A DNA stretch of 64,000 nucleotides, from NCBI GenBank assembly GCA_963920525.1, contig OY986439.1, positions 4,574,501-4,638,500 on the forward strand. Direction: 5' to 3'. Each line of letters opens with the position of its first letter. The first letter of the stretch is position 1. The notes under the pieces were generated by a model, which was not told where the DNA came from, did not search any database, and saw nothing but the letters and a program-made list of their open reading frames with translations. This DNA comes from Dichetophora obliterata (Eukaryota; Arthropoda; Insecta; Diptera; Sciomyzidae). Shown here in pieces: positions 11,546 through 22,768 of the stretch. A program made the position numbers and the translations under genes.

Positions 11546-12338
11546 CACTGAGAGAAATATGTGTTAAAATAAAATGAAATTGTGTTCATATTAAATAAAT
11601 TTGTTTTTGAAATAGAGCTTGAAACAATTTTATTTAAGTTAAACACAAATGTTTTTAAAGTTTAATTTAAAATAAAAGTTTTTTATTTTAAAACAATGTT
11701 TTTAAATAAACTTTCATTGTAAAAATTTTAAGTTTAAACACATTTATTTAAAAGAAAAATTTAATGCAAAAAATTTAATATTTAAAACAAATATTTTAAA
11801 ACAAAATTTAAAAAAATGTTTTTTAATTAAAAACAAATAAATTAAACCGCCATTTTTTCGATGCCAGTTTTTAACTTGTTCGAGTTTTTTGCAGTAAGGT
11901 TCGTGATGAGCGACCCCTGGGACCCCCGAATAACGAATTTCTTTGACTTCGTTTGATGAAGTTTGCGTTTTACGGCGGCTTGAAATATTTTAAATATTAA
12001 AATAATTAATTAGTTTTTATATCATCTTATGTTCAGTATTTGTAAGACTTATTTAAAAATATTTTCAATCAATAAAAAGTAAAATCGGGGTCTCAGTTGT
12101 CTCGCAATAATTTTCAATTATTCTACTACACATAATTTTTTAATTCAGTTTTTGATAGCGGCGTATTTTTTGTTATTAAAAGAAAATAATAAGAGAAAAT
12201 TATACAAAAAACAGAAATGAGTTTATAGTTTCAAATTAAACACGCTTGTTTTAAATTTTGTTTTGCAGAAACGCAAATGAGTTAAATTTCAATTTTAAAA
12301 TTTTTTGTTTAATTTTAAAGTATGTTTTTTTCTCAGTG
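11546..12338. mobile_element. AT-rich MITE with CACTGAGA ends and TA flanks
   Basis: The left end CACTGAGAGAAA (11546) follows TA. The right end TTTCTCAGTG (to 12338) is followed by TA. Both inner flanks are long TTTAAA/AAACAA-type tracts, so the ends are inverted beyond the 12-bp core. The TA flanks fit a Tc1/mariner-type non-autonomous element. The middle (about 11845-11990) has ordinary composition and no recognisable coding region. Confidence 0.75.
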
Positions 12339-12965
12339 TAGTTATTTGTATGTAGAATATGTGTAGGTACAAATTTTTAAAACGATCGGCTTAGTTATTC
12401 AACGACTTTAAAAATTACACTCAGAAAAAAAATTAAACAAAAAAACAACTTTAAAACCTTACCACCTTAAACGTGTTTTTCGCGAAACTACTTCTTACAA
12501 CGCAGTTGACATCATATCTCAAGTTCTAATGAACCGATTCACTTAAAATTTGGTGTGTTTTTTTTATATATCCCTGTATAACGCGAACTAGGGTTATGTC
12601 AAAATTTTGTTTCTGAATATTTTTAAAAAATATAGAACTTCAAAAAAAAAAGGCCAACAATTCATTTTTTTCAAACACTTGCCATTTTGCGAAAAATGGC
12701 CATGTTGCTTTATCTCAAGCCTGGGCTATTTTTCTATTCTTACTAAGTAACAATCCTTCTTTTTTTCAGATGACTAGAAGGGTTGAAATCGTGTCAACAT
12801 GGAGGCACCTCCACTCCACCAGCCTGTCATTTTTTCAATTTAAAATTTTTTTTGTTTTAAAATATTATTAAACACATAAAAAAAAATGGATGGCAAAAAT
12901 ATTAAATGGTTCTTTTTTATCGACCGTCAAAAGAGGCAAAAGGGCCTCTACCCTAGAATACTGCC
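12339..12965. other. Intron sequence, nothing firmly recognised
   Basis: A single CACTCAGAAAAAAA motif at about 12419 resembles the end of the preceding MITE. Otherwise I see only AT-rich sequence without coding similarity. Confidence 0.4.
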
Positions 12966-13154
12966 TTAACCTTAGTATGCTGTAGGAACGAACATTTTTG
13001 GGCACGCGAAATTTTGGTGTAGAGTCAACATTTTTGGGTGGACCTATTTTTATTGCTCCAATTTTATACCCTATAAAAAGCAAGATTAAACATTACTAAA
13101 CTATAGAAATGCAACACTAAATTTGTTAAATAACAAATTAAACACTTAAATATA

Positions 13155-14438
13155 TTGGGGGTTGGAATTAATTTTAAAGGTTTTTTTTTTCGGTTTTGAG
13201 CATTTATTTAGAAACAACGGTACAATGTATATTATTCAAAGTATTGTCCATCGTTAGCTACAACATTTTCCCATCTTTCTGGCAGCATATGGATTCCGCG
13301 CCGGAAGAACGATTCGTCTTTTGAGGCAATCCACGAATCGACCCATTTTTTGGTATCCTCGTAAGAAATAAAGCGCTGCTCAGCCAAGCCATGCGTCATC
13401 GATCTGAATAGGTGGTAGTCGGAAGGGGCTATGTCTGGGCTATAAGGCGGGTGGGGTAGCACATCCCAAGCGCCTCCAACGTTTCCTTGACGGTTCTTGC
13501 AACATGTGGCCGTGCGTTGTCATGTTGAAAAACCACTTTGTCGTGTCTTTTGGCATATTCCGGCCGTTTAACCTTTAATGCTCGGCTCAATTGCATCAAT
13601 TGTTGTTGGTAGCGTTCCCCAGTGATGGTTTCGTTAGGTTTTAGCAGCTCATAGTACACGACACCCTTCTGATCCCACCAAATACACAGCATAAGCTTGG
13701 CGCCATGAATATTCGGCTTGGCCCTCGATGTTGATGCATGGCCGGGTGGTCCCCACGATTTTTTTCGCTTAGGATTATCGTAATGGATCCACTTTTCATC
13801 GCCAGTGACAATACGATGCAAAAAACTCTTCCTTTTATGCCGTTGAAGCAGTTGTTCGCACATGCAAAATCGCCGTTCAACGTCTCTCGGCTTCAACTGG
13901 TACGGCACCCAATTTCCTTGCTTTTGAATCATTCCCATGGCCTTCAAGCGTTTGCCGACCGTTGATAAGTCGACTCCCAATGATTCTGACAATTCTTGAA
14001 GGGTTTGACACGGGTCTTCATCGAGCAAAGCCTCCAATTCCTCATCTTCAAACTTTTTCGGCTGGCCCGGACGCTCTTTGTCTTCCGTATCAAAATCACC
14101 ACTTTTAAACTGACGGAACCAGTACTCACAAGTAGAAATCGGTGGAGCATAGTCCCCGTAAGCCTCAGTAAGCGTGCGTTGTGCTTCAACCGCTTTTTTC
14201 TTCAAATGGAAGCACAAAAGTAAACCTTCCCGCAAATTGCGTTTTGTTGGAACGAAAGTCGACATGTTCACAGAGAAAAAAATATATGTTGTTTACACTT
14301 CAGTGGAATGACACATACTAAAAAATGAAGCTTAGACAATGTGCTTTGAAATGAATATAGTCACAGGTGTGCCCGATGCGATCTATTGATAGTTACGCCA
14401 TCTCTTAGAAAACCTTTAAAACTAATTCCAACCCCCAA
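13155..14438 (-). mobile_element. mariner transposon, nearly complete, nested in MITE copy B
   Basis: The ends are TTGGGGGTTGGAATTA at 13155 and its inverted match TAATTCCAACCCCCAA to 14438, with about 27 bp of terminal repeat and one mismatch. TA lies immediately outside both ends (13153-13154 and 14439-14440). The comparison copy of the MITE has a single CATACTTACTG at the same place, so the TA duplication and the empty site can both be read directly. The transposase is on the minus strand. Confidence 0.95.
13232..14271 (-). pseudogene. mariner transposase, broken by one frameshift
   Basis: Translation starts at 14271 (MNMSTFVPTKRNLREG). The first 270 or so codons are intact. They include the helix-turn-helix N-terminus, the WVPYQL linker, the catalytic blocks VTGDEKWIHY (first Asp) and FQHDNARPHVA (second Asp), and the AKLMLCIWWD block. 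Near 13460 about four bases appear to be lost after the LEALG codons. The remainder, PHPPYSPDIAPSDYHLF with the third catalytic Asp and the terminal WENVVANDGQYFE, lies in another frame down to 13232. The spacing fits the D,D34D triad of mariner. The total length, near 345 residues, is the normal family size. The single lesion suggests a recent loss of function. A functional source copy would be expected elsewhere in the genome. Confidence 0.95.
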
Positions 14439-14682
14439 TACTTACTGCTTATTTTTTATTGTTGAATGGCAAATTTCCGCTCCAATTAAATGTACGGGCA
14501 TATAATCGACAGCAAAATTTTGATATTTCAACTCTCTACTCACGAATGAAAATTCGGCACAATAGCAATAATTTTCGCTTCTACAGCGTACCAGCTGGCG
14601 AAAAAAAATTTCGCTGCCTGTTCGTTGTCAAAAATCGATTTGTGGAAATTTTTTTTCGTTCCTACAGCATACTAAGCTTTAA

Positions 14683-17113
14683 CCTTAAACAATTGAAGGC
14701 GTCATTTGATTTCGTTTGTTGCTTTTTGGCGAGCATAGAGTGGGTCTCCGTTCAATTTTGTGTGTTCTCTCGTATTCCTTCAGCATCATACCTACTCCAA
14801 TGGCCGCTTACAGTGTAAGTCGCATGTCGTTAGTGTATTAAAATTTAATGGAACATACAAATTGTAACGTCATGTATCAATTTACCACTAGGTAGCAAAG
14901 AATTTAATACGATTTTAACATAATTCACAGTAGTTTAAAGAATTAAGAATTTACCATAGCCATAAAAAATTATGATTTTTATGCGTTAATACTCAACGTA
15001 TTGTTCAAAAGCAATTATGTCTTACAAGAAACTTTAATTAAAGCTTAAAGATATACCCTTAATCATAGAAAAAACTTTTAGCGAGCTGAGCAACTGCTTT
15101 AATTCACATAAATGGATTTCTTAAAATTCGATTGGTGATGTTCTATCAGCTGCCTTCTTACGTCCATTCACTTAAAGCTAGGCGAAATCCAGACTAGAAC
15201 ATCTTGCGGATCTTGCATTGTTTTCAAGTATTCTATATATAATATTTTCGATTAAATGGCTTTCCAAATATGTAAGCATATATTTGAAATTTCATCTCAA
15301 GGTTTTCAGTAAAAATAAAGTTGATGAAATCTTGAACTTGCCGGCAACTCCCCGACGGATCTTTCTAACATAATTGCTCTCTTGACGTTGTTTTTACAGT
15401 ACCTGAAAGCGACTAGTACTTCAGAAAACCTCAGGTCCAAGCCATGTTTAAATAAAAGTAATACGTTCAATGCTAAGGTTGCACAGTGAAGTGACGTTTC
15501 GCCTGACTGACAGATTGCACGTTTTTATTTCTTTTACTTGAGTGCAATAAGTGGCAGCTCAACAAAATGTACTAGAATGGCTGCTCATCAGCGTTTAGCT
15601 CCAATTTCGAGAGTAAATTACAGTCAGGATAAAACTAGCCAGAGCTACTCATTCGGCTTCCGTTGCGCAGACGCAAACCCAAGCTAACTTAAGGTGGGAA
15701 GAAAATACATGGAAATAAAATAAAAAAAAAACCAAGAAACACTGAAATCACTGGAAAAAATCATGCCAGAGAAATTTAAGCAATTTTAAGAAGCGCGCAA
15801 CTAAAGTTGAAGGTGTAATACGGGCAACAAACAAACCGGCTGTCCTCCAATCCGGCTAGCTGACTGCCTGTTTTGTTTGTCTGTCTGTCTGTCTGTCTGT
15901 TTGTCGGATGGACTGCATGGCTATCTGTAACGTCCGTCTGTCTGAACGAACATCCATCTTTAATCAACTTGTGAGTGAAAAATTGCTACCTGTTCCGCTG
16001 TTGCCTCAATAAAAGTACGGGTACGAAACGTGATTTTCTTTCTACAACAACAAAACCAACAACAGCTGCTGCCAAGGCATTTGACAAATAATTAGAACAT
16101 TAAAAAAAACCAGCTAGTTTAAAAACTACAGGTTCATCTAGGGTCAAGTGTTGAGAGGCTTTAGCTGGTTTTTCGGTAACATTTTCATTGAACCATTTTG
16201 TCGCAAATGCCCTTTAAGCTTCGCAACCAAGCTAACGAAACATGTCTAAGCTACCAACTAAGCGATGCTCTTATAAGTGCTTTTTCTAACCAAGCTCAAT
16301 CATATGCAAAATAAATGCAGATTTAATGCAAATCTACGCGATTATGCTCTGTCGGGTTGGCAACAAAACTAAAGCCTGCATTCTTCAGAAACTATCTTAA
16401 AGGTAGCCAGAAACTTGGGCTTAGCCAGTAGTACAAGTGTGTTAGAAGGGCAATCCTTGTGGTTGGGGTCCGACTGTAGAGCCAATAAAGCTGCTAAGCC
16501 AGCAAAGACGATGAGAGAGTAAAGCGAATGGACAAGTTTCTTGGCTTGAGTTGAGGCTTGACTGTAAGACTTTGCAAGTCCAGCATGTTTTAAGACGCTA
16601 CAGAGCCTTAAAGTGTAGCTTGTTGTTTCGGATTTTATTGTCAGTTTTTGGCATTTTTTGTAGTCAGTCTCGTTCGCCAAAAAAAATTAAAACGGCACCA
16701 GGAGCTAAATGTTTGTAAAGCCTCTTAAATGGGCTTAAATAATGTTTAATAAAACACAAAATAAAAAAAAAAAAACATATGCAAGGGTGCATAAATCTTA
16801 CTGGGTAGCACTGTCACAGTAGGTACCAACAAGAACGGCAACAACAAGAACCTTAAGAGCTATTTTATGTGTCAGAGAGGTTTTGTGCTAAATTATGTGT
16901 TAAATCAAGCCTGAATTGTTGCCGTTGTTGTTGTCGATAAAAATGTTTAAATAAGCAGTAACGTGTTATAGGTAGAGGAGAACCGCTGAGAGAACAAAGG
17001 GATGTCGACACATACTAATAAAGATCTTTTTTATAAGATAACTTAGGAAAAACTCAGGAATTGTTATTAGCAGTAGTTATATGTTACATTGCCACCTTTA
17101 AAAATGCAAACAA
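14683..17113. other. Intron sequence with a (TGTC)n run
   Basis: No gene or mobile element is recognised. The sequence just right of copy B (14692-14720) shares GGCGTCATTTG with about 8511. A tetranucleotide repeat (TGTC)n lies at about 15878-15902. Open frames, such as the minus-strand frame at 16369-16680, show no known domain. Confidence 0.45.
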
Positions 17114-17262
17114 TAGGGCTGTTTCCGAACTCAATTCAAGTAGCTCGAAGTTGCTTGAAAGTGTTTTTTTTACAAATTTTTGAAGCTCGAGAGAGAGGAA
17201 TAAAAAGTTCAATCTCTATTCTATTGCAATTATTTGAAGTTACAATTACGGAAACAGACCTA
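17114..17262. mobile_element. Small MITE (~149 bp) with TAGGNCTGTTTCCG ends
   Basis: The left TAGGGCTGTTTCCGAA and the right TACGGAAACAGACCTA are imperfect inverted repeats 149 bp apart, and both begin or end with TA. The inside is non-coding. The similar phrase TCTGTTTCGGAAA occurs at about 22364. Confidence 0.6.
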
Positions 17263-17716
17263 ATAATATAAATCCTTACTGCCCTTTAATAAAACCATAC
17301 TCGTATAAATGATCAATCATTAAATTATATAACAGGTACTTCGTTTACCCAGCAAAGCTTAATAGTGTACAATTTTACATAATTTTAATTTTTTGAAGAA
17401 GTTTAAAGAAGGCAACAACAGCAACAACAACTCTGTATAATGTCAATCACACAGCAGACTAGCTTAAAAGCTCACAATTAAAATCATGTGAAAATTCACA
17501 GAATAGATCAAAATAAATTATCTAATTAAAGTGTACAATTTTGTTGACAACTCCTTGTTCAGAAATCCTTTTAGTTTTCGAAATAAACAAAAGAACAGTG
17601 GGAAAATAAAAGGAAGTTCATTAGAAAACGCGGTGTGGCATTCATGGAAATAACCTTGTGTAGGTTGTAGGTCTCTTCGAGCACAATACAAAACGGCGAA
17701 TAAAAGTTATCTAAAA
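17263..17716. repeat. Partial copy of the foldback element at 22272-22768, plus plain intron
   Basis: The segment 17411-17500 has GGCAACAACA...AACTCTGTATAATGTCAATCAC and then AAAGCTCACAATTAAAATCATG. It combines pieces of the two arms of the element at 22272-22768 with the middle deleted. The remaining sequence is unremarkable. Confidence 0.55.
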
Positions 17717-17877
17717 CCCCTTTTCCACACGGCAAGTTTTCTTGCCAACAAGTCGAGAATACAAAGGAAAGAACAGCATTGCATCAAAGAAAGAACAGCA
17801 TAGAAGAAAAACTTGCCGGTACAAACTTGCCTGTACCGTCGACTTGTTGGCAAGAAAACTTGCCGTGTGAAAAAGGG
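17717..17877. mobile_element. Near-palindromic MITE (161 bp)
   Basis: The left arm CCCTTTTCCACACGGCAAGT continues as TTTCTTGCCAACAAGTCGA. It is mirrored almost perfectly by the right arm, TCGACTTGTTGGCAAG through CCGTGTGAAAAAGGG. The arms are about 39 bp, and subterminal ACTTGCC motifs recur in the middle. It is non-coding. Confidence 0.85.
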
Positions 17878-18190
17878 ATATAACACACAAAATTTTGACT
17901 TTGAAAAACTTTTTTGCTTTTGTTTACGCACTTACTTATAACCCAATAAATCAATCGGTTATCCACCAATTCAAAACTTTATGATAATTCTTTAGAGAGT
18001 AATCAATCATCGTTCGTACTCGTAAAGAAAACAACTTTTTTTGTATAATATTTTATATATAAAAAATTTCTAAAAAAAAAGCATCGGTACAAACGGGTAC
18101 AAACGATTCCCTTCACAATGGAAAAAAAAATTTATCTCAACATGAGTTGCGGACCAATTTTTCTTACCCCTATATTTTTTCCCCCCTTAA

Positions 18191-18658
18191 GCTTAGTATG
18201 CTGTAGGAACGAAAATTTTTGGGCATATAACTCTACTCACGAAATTTTGGTGTAGAGTCAAAATTTTTGTGTGGAGAAAAAGCACATGCTGTTCTGGTTG
18301 ACAGATTCATATTTTTATTGCAGCAATTTTATATCCTATAAAAGGCAAGACTACACATTAATAAACTATATAAATGCAACAATAAATTTGTTAAATAACA
18401 AATTCAACTCTTAAACATACTTACTGCTTATTTTTTATTGTTGTTTAAATTTCCGCGCCAAGTAAATGTAAAATATAATCGACAGCAAAATTTTGATATT
18501 TTAACTCTCCACTCAGAAACGGAAATTTGGCAACATAGCAATAATTTTCGCTTCTACAGCGCACTAGCTGGCAAAAACATTCGCTGCCTGTTCTTGGTCA
18601 AAAATCTCAATATATTTCTTATGGAAATTTTTTTTTCGTTCCTACAGCATACTAAGCT
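18191..18658. mobile_element. TTAA-flanked MITE, copy C (complete, ~468 bp)
   Basis: The ends are GCTTAGTATGCTGTAGGAAC and the inverted GTTCCTACAGCATACTAAGC. TTAA precedes the left end (18187-18190). The matching site on the right is TTAG, probably one mutation away. This is the best full-length reference for copies A (2695-3083) and B (12966-14682). It does not code for protein. Confidence 0.9.
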
Positions 18659-18761
18659 TTAGGTATAAACGTAAATTAAGGTGATACAATCAGGTACACA
18701 CCGAGTACAATCGAATGAAAAAAAAATAAATCTCCTTCCGTTAACTTCACATAGGTATTTC

Positions 18762-19095
18762 ATATTACTTTTCCTATTAATTTCTTGGTCAAATTTTATA
18801 ATTTATTTACATATATTATTATACTGGATATGTTATTATTTTAATTTTTGTTCTAATTTGAGTTTTTATCATAAATATATTAATATTTTTTAATAGTCGG
18901 TACTAATTAATATAATCAGACTTTTATAAAATTAACGCTTCGACTTCAAAACATTTATTTATTCATAAGGAAATCAATATATTTATTATATCGAAACAAA
19001 TTAGAAAAAAATTAAAATAATAAGATTTCCAATATAATAATATATATAAATAAATTATCAAAATTGACCAAGAAATTAAAAGGAAAAGTAATTTA
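18762..19095. repeat. Foldback repeat, arms ~125 bp
   Basis: The segment 18762-18890 (ATTACTTTTCCTATTAATTT, then CTTGGTCAAATTTTATAATT) is matched in inverted orientation by 18968-19095 (AATTATCAAAATTGACCAAG, then AAATTAAAAGGAAAAGTAAT). Similarity runs through most of both arms, and the loop is about 78 bp. Confidence 0.85.
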
Positions 19096-19194
19096 AAAAA
19101 ATTTTTTACTTTGTAGTGATCTTAAAGTCGGTTTTTTCAAAAATTTTTATTTCTTTTTTTTAGAGAATATGATAATATCCCTACCCATTCTTGT

Positions 19195-19645
19195 AACGAT
19201 TTTTAGTACCCTAGTATAAATGTTAACTGGGGATACAGTGTTTTTCTCAAAGTTACACGCCTTTTGTCAAATTCCACCCACTTTCTTCTTCGTTTTTTGT
19301 AATAAATTTGAGATAGTGTTTTTTTTATACTGACACGCCCCTTTGTCCAATAAATTTCATTACCTTGTGTCAATATTATTCGAAGTACAGTGTTTTTTAA
19401 TATTTTCGTTTGTCTTTGCCCAATAACTCCCACTTTCTTGACCGTATTTTTTCATAGCGGTGCCTACCCCTGTACTAAATTTCAGTGCCCTGTTGTAAAT
19501 ATAATTCATGCTTCAAATAAAAAGCTATTCATTATACAGTGATTTTCTAATATTGCCACTTCCGTTTGTCGAATAACGCCCACTTTCATTACCTTAATTT
19601 GTCCCAATTTCAGTACCCTAGTGTCAATATTATTGGAGATATCAC
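19195..19645 (+). repeat. Degenerate tandem repeat, ~3 units of 120-170 bp
   Basis: Each unit contains, in order, a GTACCCTAGT/TGCCCTGTTG-type phrase, ACAGTGTTTTT or CAGTGATTTTC, an ACGCC or CGTTTGTC phrase, and CCCACTTTC with TT(A/G)ACC. The units have diverged strongly. No ends or coding capacity are seen. Confidence 0.6.
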
Positions 19646-20653
19646 AAAAGATCTTTGAAATCTAAAAAATTTAAAACCGTTGACATACAATAATTAAAGA
19701 CCATTTTTTTTAAGAATAGCTGAAAATATTCCCTTTTTCAACACATTGTTAAAATTTGTTTAGCCGAAACTTACAAATAAGGGCTTTAAGTCCTCTAACC
19801 TGGAAAATGCTTTTTCGAAAATGCTTACCACGTTCTTTTGTGTATCGCTCCCATACAGTGAGTGTCTATCAAAAAGGAGTTCCCATAGATGCATGATATT
19901 TTGCAATAATAAGATTTACGATCACAGAATTGTTCACACAAATCGGAGATATGACACGCCTACCTCATTTATATGTGACCGAAATCAGAAATATAGTTTA
20001 TGCCGCCAAAAAACTATTGCATAACAATAAAATTTTGAGCCATTTATTTATACGAAAGAAAATTCTTTCTTTGTACGAAAGAAAACAAGGTGTATAAACT
20101 ATCCAAATTAGCTCACTAACTAACACGACCACCTCCCATTTAACTGAAATCGGCTATCTGGTATATTTCGCAAAAAATTATCCCAGATTTATAAAATTTG
20201 ATACTCATAACTTATCTGCTCCAGTTTGCATTATTATGAACAACAATTTCGGTTATATGTGAGGTGGGCGTGCATTTGGTGCTACAAATATATGTGTACA
20301 AAGTTTTATTGCTCTGAGATAATTTTTTCGGGAATTATAACATATTACCGCATTTGAAATTAAATATTGTGTGAACAATTCTCTTATCCTAATATGTTTT
20401 CTTGCAAAATTATATGATTTTACGAAAACTCCTTCTATTCTTTTCACTCGCTATGTGGGCGCGTAACACTATGTGCCGTAACCATTTTGAAAGTACAAGG
20501 CTTCAAGAAAAATCTTAATAGTCTTCAACTTCAAAAAAATTATATAAGAGACAGTTGTTCAATTGTATTCGCCGAAAAGATGACGTTTTAGATAAAAAAA
20601 TATTGATTTCTTAAAGCAATTATAATCTTTTATTTATACGGGTTTTCAAACAC
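19646..20653. other. Intron sequence, nothing recognised
   Basis: AT-rich sequence with GAAAGAAAA runs around 20054-20090. It has no supported gene or element. Confidence 0.45.
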
Positions 20654-20661
20654 CCGTACTC

Positions 20662-21673
20662 CACGGTTGCCACCTCAAATTCCCACGAAATAAACCTTTT
20701 TCCCTCCCATCGCAATTAAAAAAAACCAAAAAAAATCCCACGGACATTTAAAATAACCTCGAAAATCCGACGCAAATAAAAAACTACGAAAAATCCCATT
20801 TGTATGTAAAAAAACACCGATAAATCCCATTTGTATTAAAAAAAACCACAAAAAATTAAAAATTACCACAGTTAATAATATAGACATAACAAATTGTCAA
20901 AAATTAAACAACAAATTAAAAAAATTAAAAAGAACTAGTGTATTTCGTCGGCTATGTTTTAATTAGTCTTTTAGTAATAATATTTAATAAAGAATATTTG
21001 TTTAATCCACCTTAAACCTGTATAAAGTTCACAAAAAGTGTTCCAAAATTGTTTTTAGTCTTTAAAAAGCAAAACACAATCCCGAAATTTTATATTTTTA
21101 ACAATTATTGCTCAGCACGCACCGCATCAAAAGAAAAATTCTATTCGACTGAAAACAAACAAAATAAATCGACGATAAACAACGAACATTTCGACAGGGT
21201 TTGACGTTCGATAACCAGCGAAGATTACGTCGAAAGCAACTCGTAATAAGGGCCAATCACAGATCAATTTTAAGATATACCAATTTTGTACATTAATAAA
21301 AAAAGAAAAAAAATTATTGAAACATATTTTCCCAATGCATTTAATTATGTCAAGAGTGAAAGAGCTTCCCACCAAACCAAAGTGTCCGAAATTTAACGAA
21401 TTCGTTGCGAAAATCATATAGATGGGTTGAGACGATTTTGACAATGAACAAAATATGAAAAATATAAACTTTTATGTATATATATTTATACATATTTTAA
21501 CTGAAAAATAAAAACAAATCCTTCAAAACAAAAAAAAATTCCACAAAACAAAAAATCCCACGTGAATTAAAAAAAAACCACACTCAATTAAAAAATCCCA
21601 TGGGAATTCCCATTTCCCACGGCTATTAAAAATAACCACAAATGGGATTTTTCCCACAAAGGTGGCAACCGTG
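20662..21673. mobile_element. hAT-like non-autonomous element (1012 bp) with perfect 8-bp target duplication
   Basis: The ends are CACGGTTGCCACC and the inverted GGTGGCAACCGTG. The octamer CCGTACTC occurs immediately outside both (20654-20661 and 21674-21681). An 8-bp duplication with short terminal repeats beginning CA is the hAT signature. Both subterminal zones repeat AATCCCA-type motifs many times, probable transposase-binding repeats. An open frame inside (minus, 21127-21444) has no recognised domain, so the element looks non-autonomous. Confidence 0.9.
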
Positions 21674-21759
21674 CCGTACTCACAACACGCAACTTCACTT
21701 AAATAATAATTTTAAGAATTAATGAATAAATGTTTTGTCTTTTTCACAAGCATTTCAGA

Positions 21760-22194
21760 CACTGTTGCCAACTTGATGCTTTTTCCCCCAGATTTGGTGC
21801 ATTTTCAAAATTTTGACACAAGAAAAATTAGGTTTGGTGCCTGGTGCATTTTTTGTGCCTTTTTTAATTTCAGAGGCACCAAATTTTCCCAAATATTTAA
21901 TAGAAATTTATATCAAGATGTGATGGAATGGTAAAAGTATATGAAAACACTAGAAATTTTTGTGTTAAATTCGTTAAATAAGCTTATTCAAGTATTTTAA
22001 ATTTGTGTTAAACTGTCAAGTAAATTATTTTTAAAAATTAAAATAACTGGCAGTTCAGAATATAATTTAATTTTGTTATTTAATTTGGTGCTTTATATTT
22101 TTATAAACCTAATAAATCTAATGCATTTTTGAAGAAAAAACGCATTTTTTTCGCCTATTTGGTGGATTTTTGAATTGAAAAGTTGGCAGCACTG
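21760..22194. mobile_element. hAT-like MITE (435 bp) with perfect 8-bp target duplication
   Basis: It begins CACTGTTGCCAACTT and ends AAGTTGGCAGCACTG, inverted repeats with two mismatches. The octamer ATTTCAGA flanks both ends (21752-21759 and 22195-22202). Inside are repeated TTTGGTGCATTTT phrases and no coding region. Confidence 0.9.
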
Positions 22195-22271
22195 ATTTCA
22201 GAATTAATTTGTGTTAAACTTTGAGTTAAAACATATTCATGATTTATTAAGATTCAAACGTAAACAATAGT

Positions 22272-22768
22272 ACATGAATTTAATTGTGAGCTTTAGATCA
22301 AGTAAGATTTTAAGAAGGCAACAACAACAACTCTGTATAGAGTCAATCACTTAGCTGACAGTCTGTTTCGGAAATCGCTACATTTCGCTACTCTTCGAGT
22401 GATTAAGAAACGACTGTTAAAGGCGTATATGATTTCACACATGTTTGAACAAATTCTTAAGAATTATACGTTCTAATTGGCCTCTTAATCATATGACACT
22501 TAAAGCAGCAAGCTATTTATAGATCACAGCCATCGACTCTACCAAGGTCGCGATCTGTTCTAGTTGGTTCTTATTTATTTCAATATTCATTGGTGTTCTA
22601 CAATTTGTCGAAAAGCACCAGAATTGAAACGAGTTCTTGCTTCGCTAGAAGCTAGTGTTTTTAACTGAAAGGTGGCTTTTTCACAACCAAATGTTCAATT
22701 ACTCATGAACTCATTGTTGTTGCCTACTTAAAATCTTACTTGATCTAAAGCTCACAATTAAATTCATG
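22272..22768. mobile_element. Foldback MITE (~497 bp), arms ~55 bp
   Basis: The left arm ATGAATTTAATTGTGAGCTT continues to AGATCAAGTAAGATTTTAAG and GGCAACAACAACAA. The right arm (about 22708-22768) is its inverted copy, with few differences. A deleted relative lies at about 17411-17500. Confidence 0.8.

Larger units (their letters stand above)
12966..14682. mobile_element. TTAA-flanked MITE, copy B, split by a mariner insertion
   Basis: The left end CTTAGTATGCTGTAGGAACG (from about 12971) and the right end CGTTCCTACAGCATACTAAG (to about 14676) are inverted repeats. TTAA occurs just outside both (12966-12969 and 14679-14682), which is the target preference of piggyBac-type elements. The MITE is continuous with copy C (18191-18658) except for the 1284-bp mariner between 13155 and 14438. 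It also lacks about 35 bp found in copy C near 18275. Confidence 0.85.

Noticed and set aside
12868..13083. Minus-strand frame containing KNVRSYSILRLRQYS
   Set aside because: It reads through the end of MITE copy B, a non-coding repeat present at two other sites.
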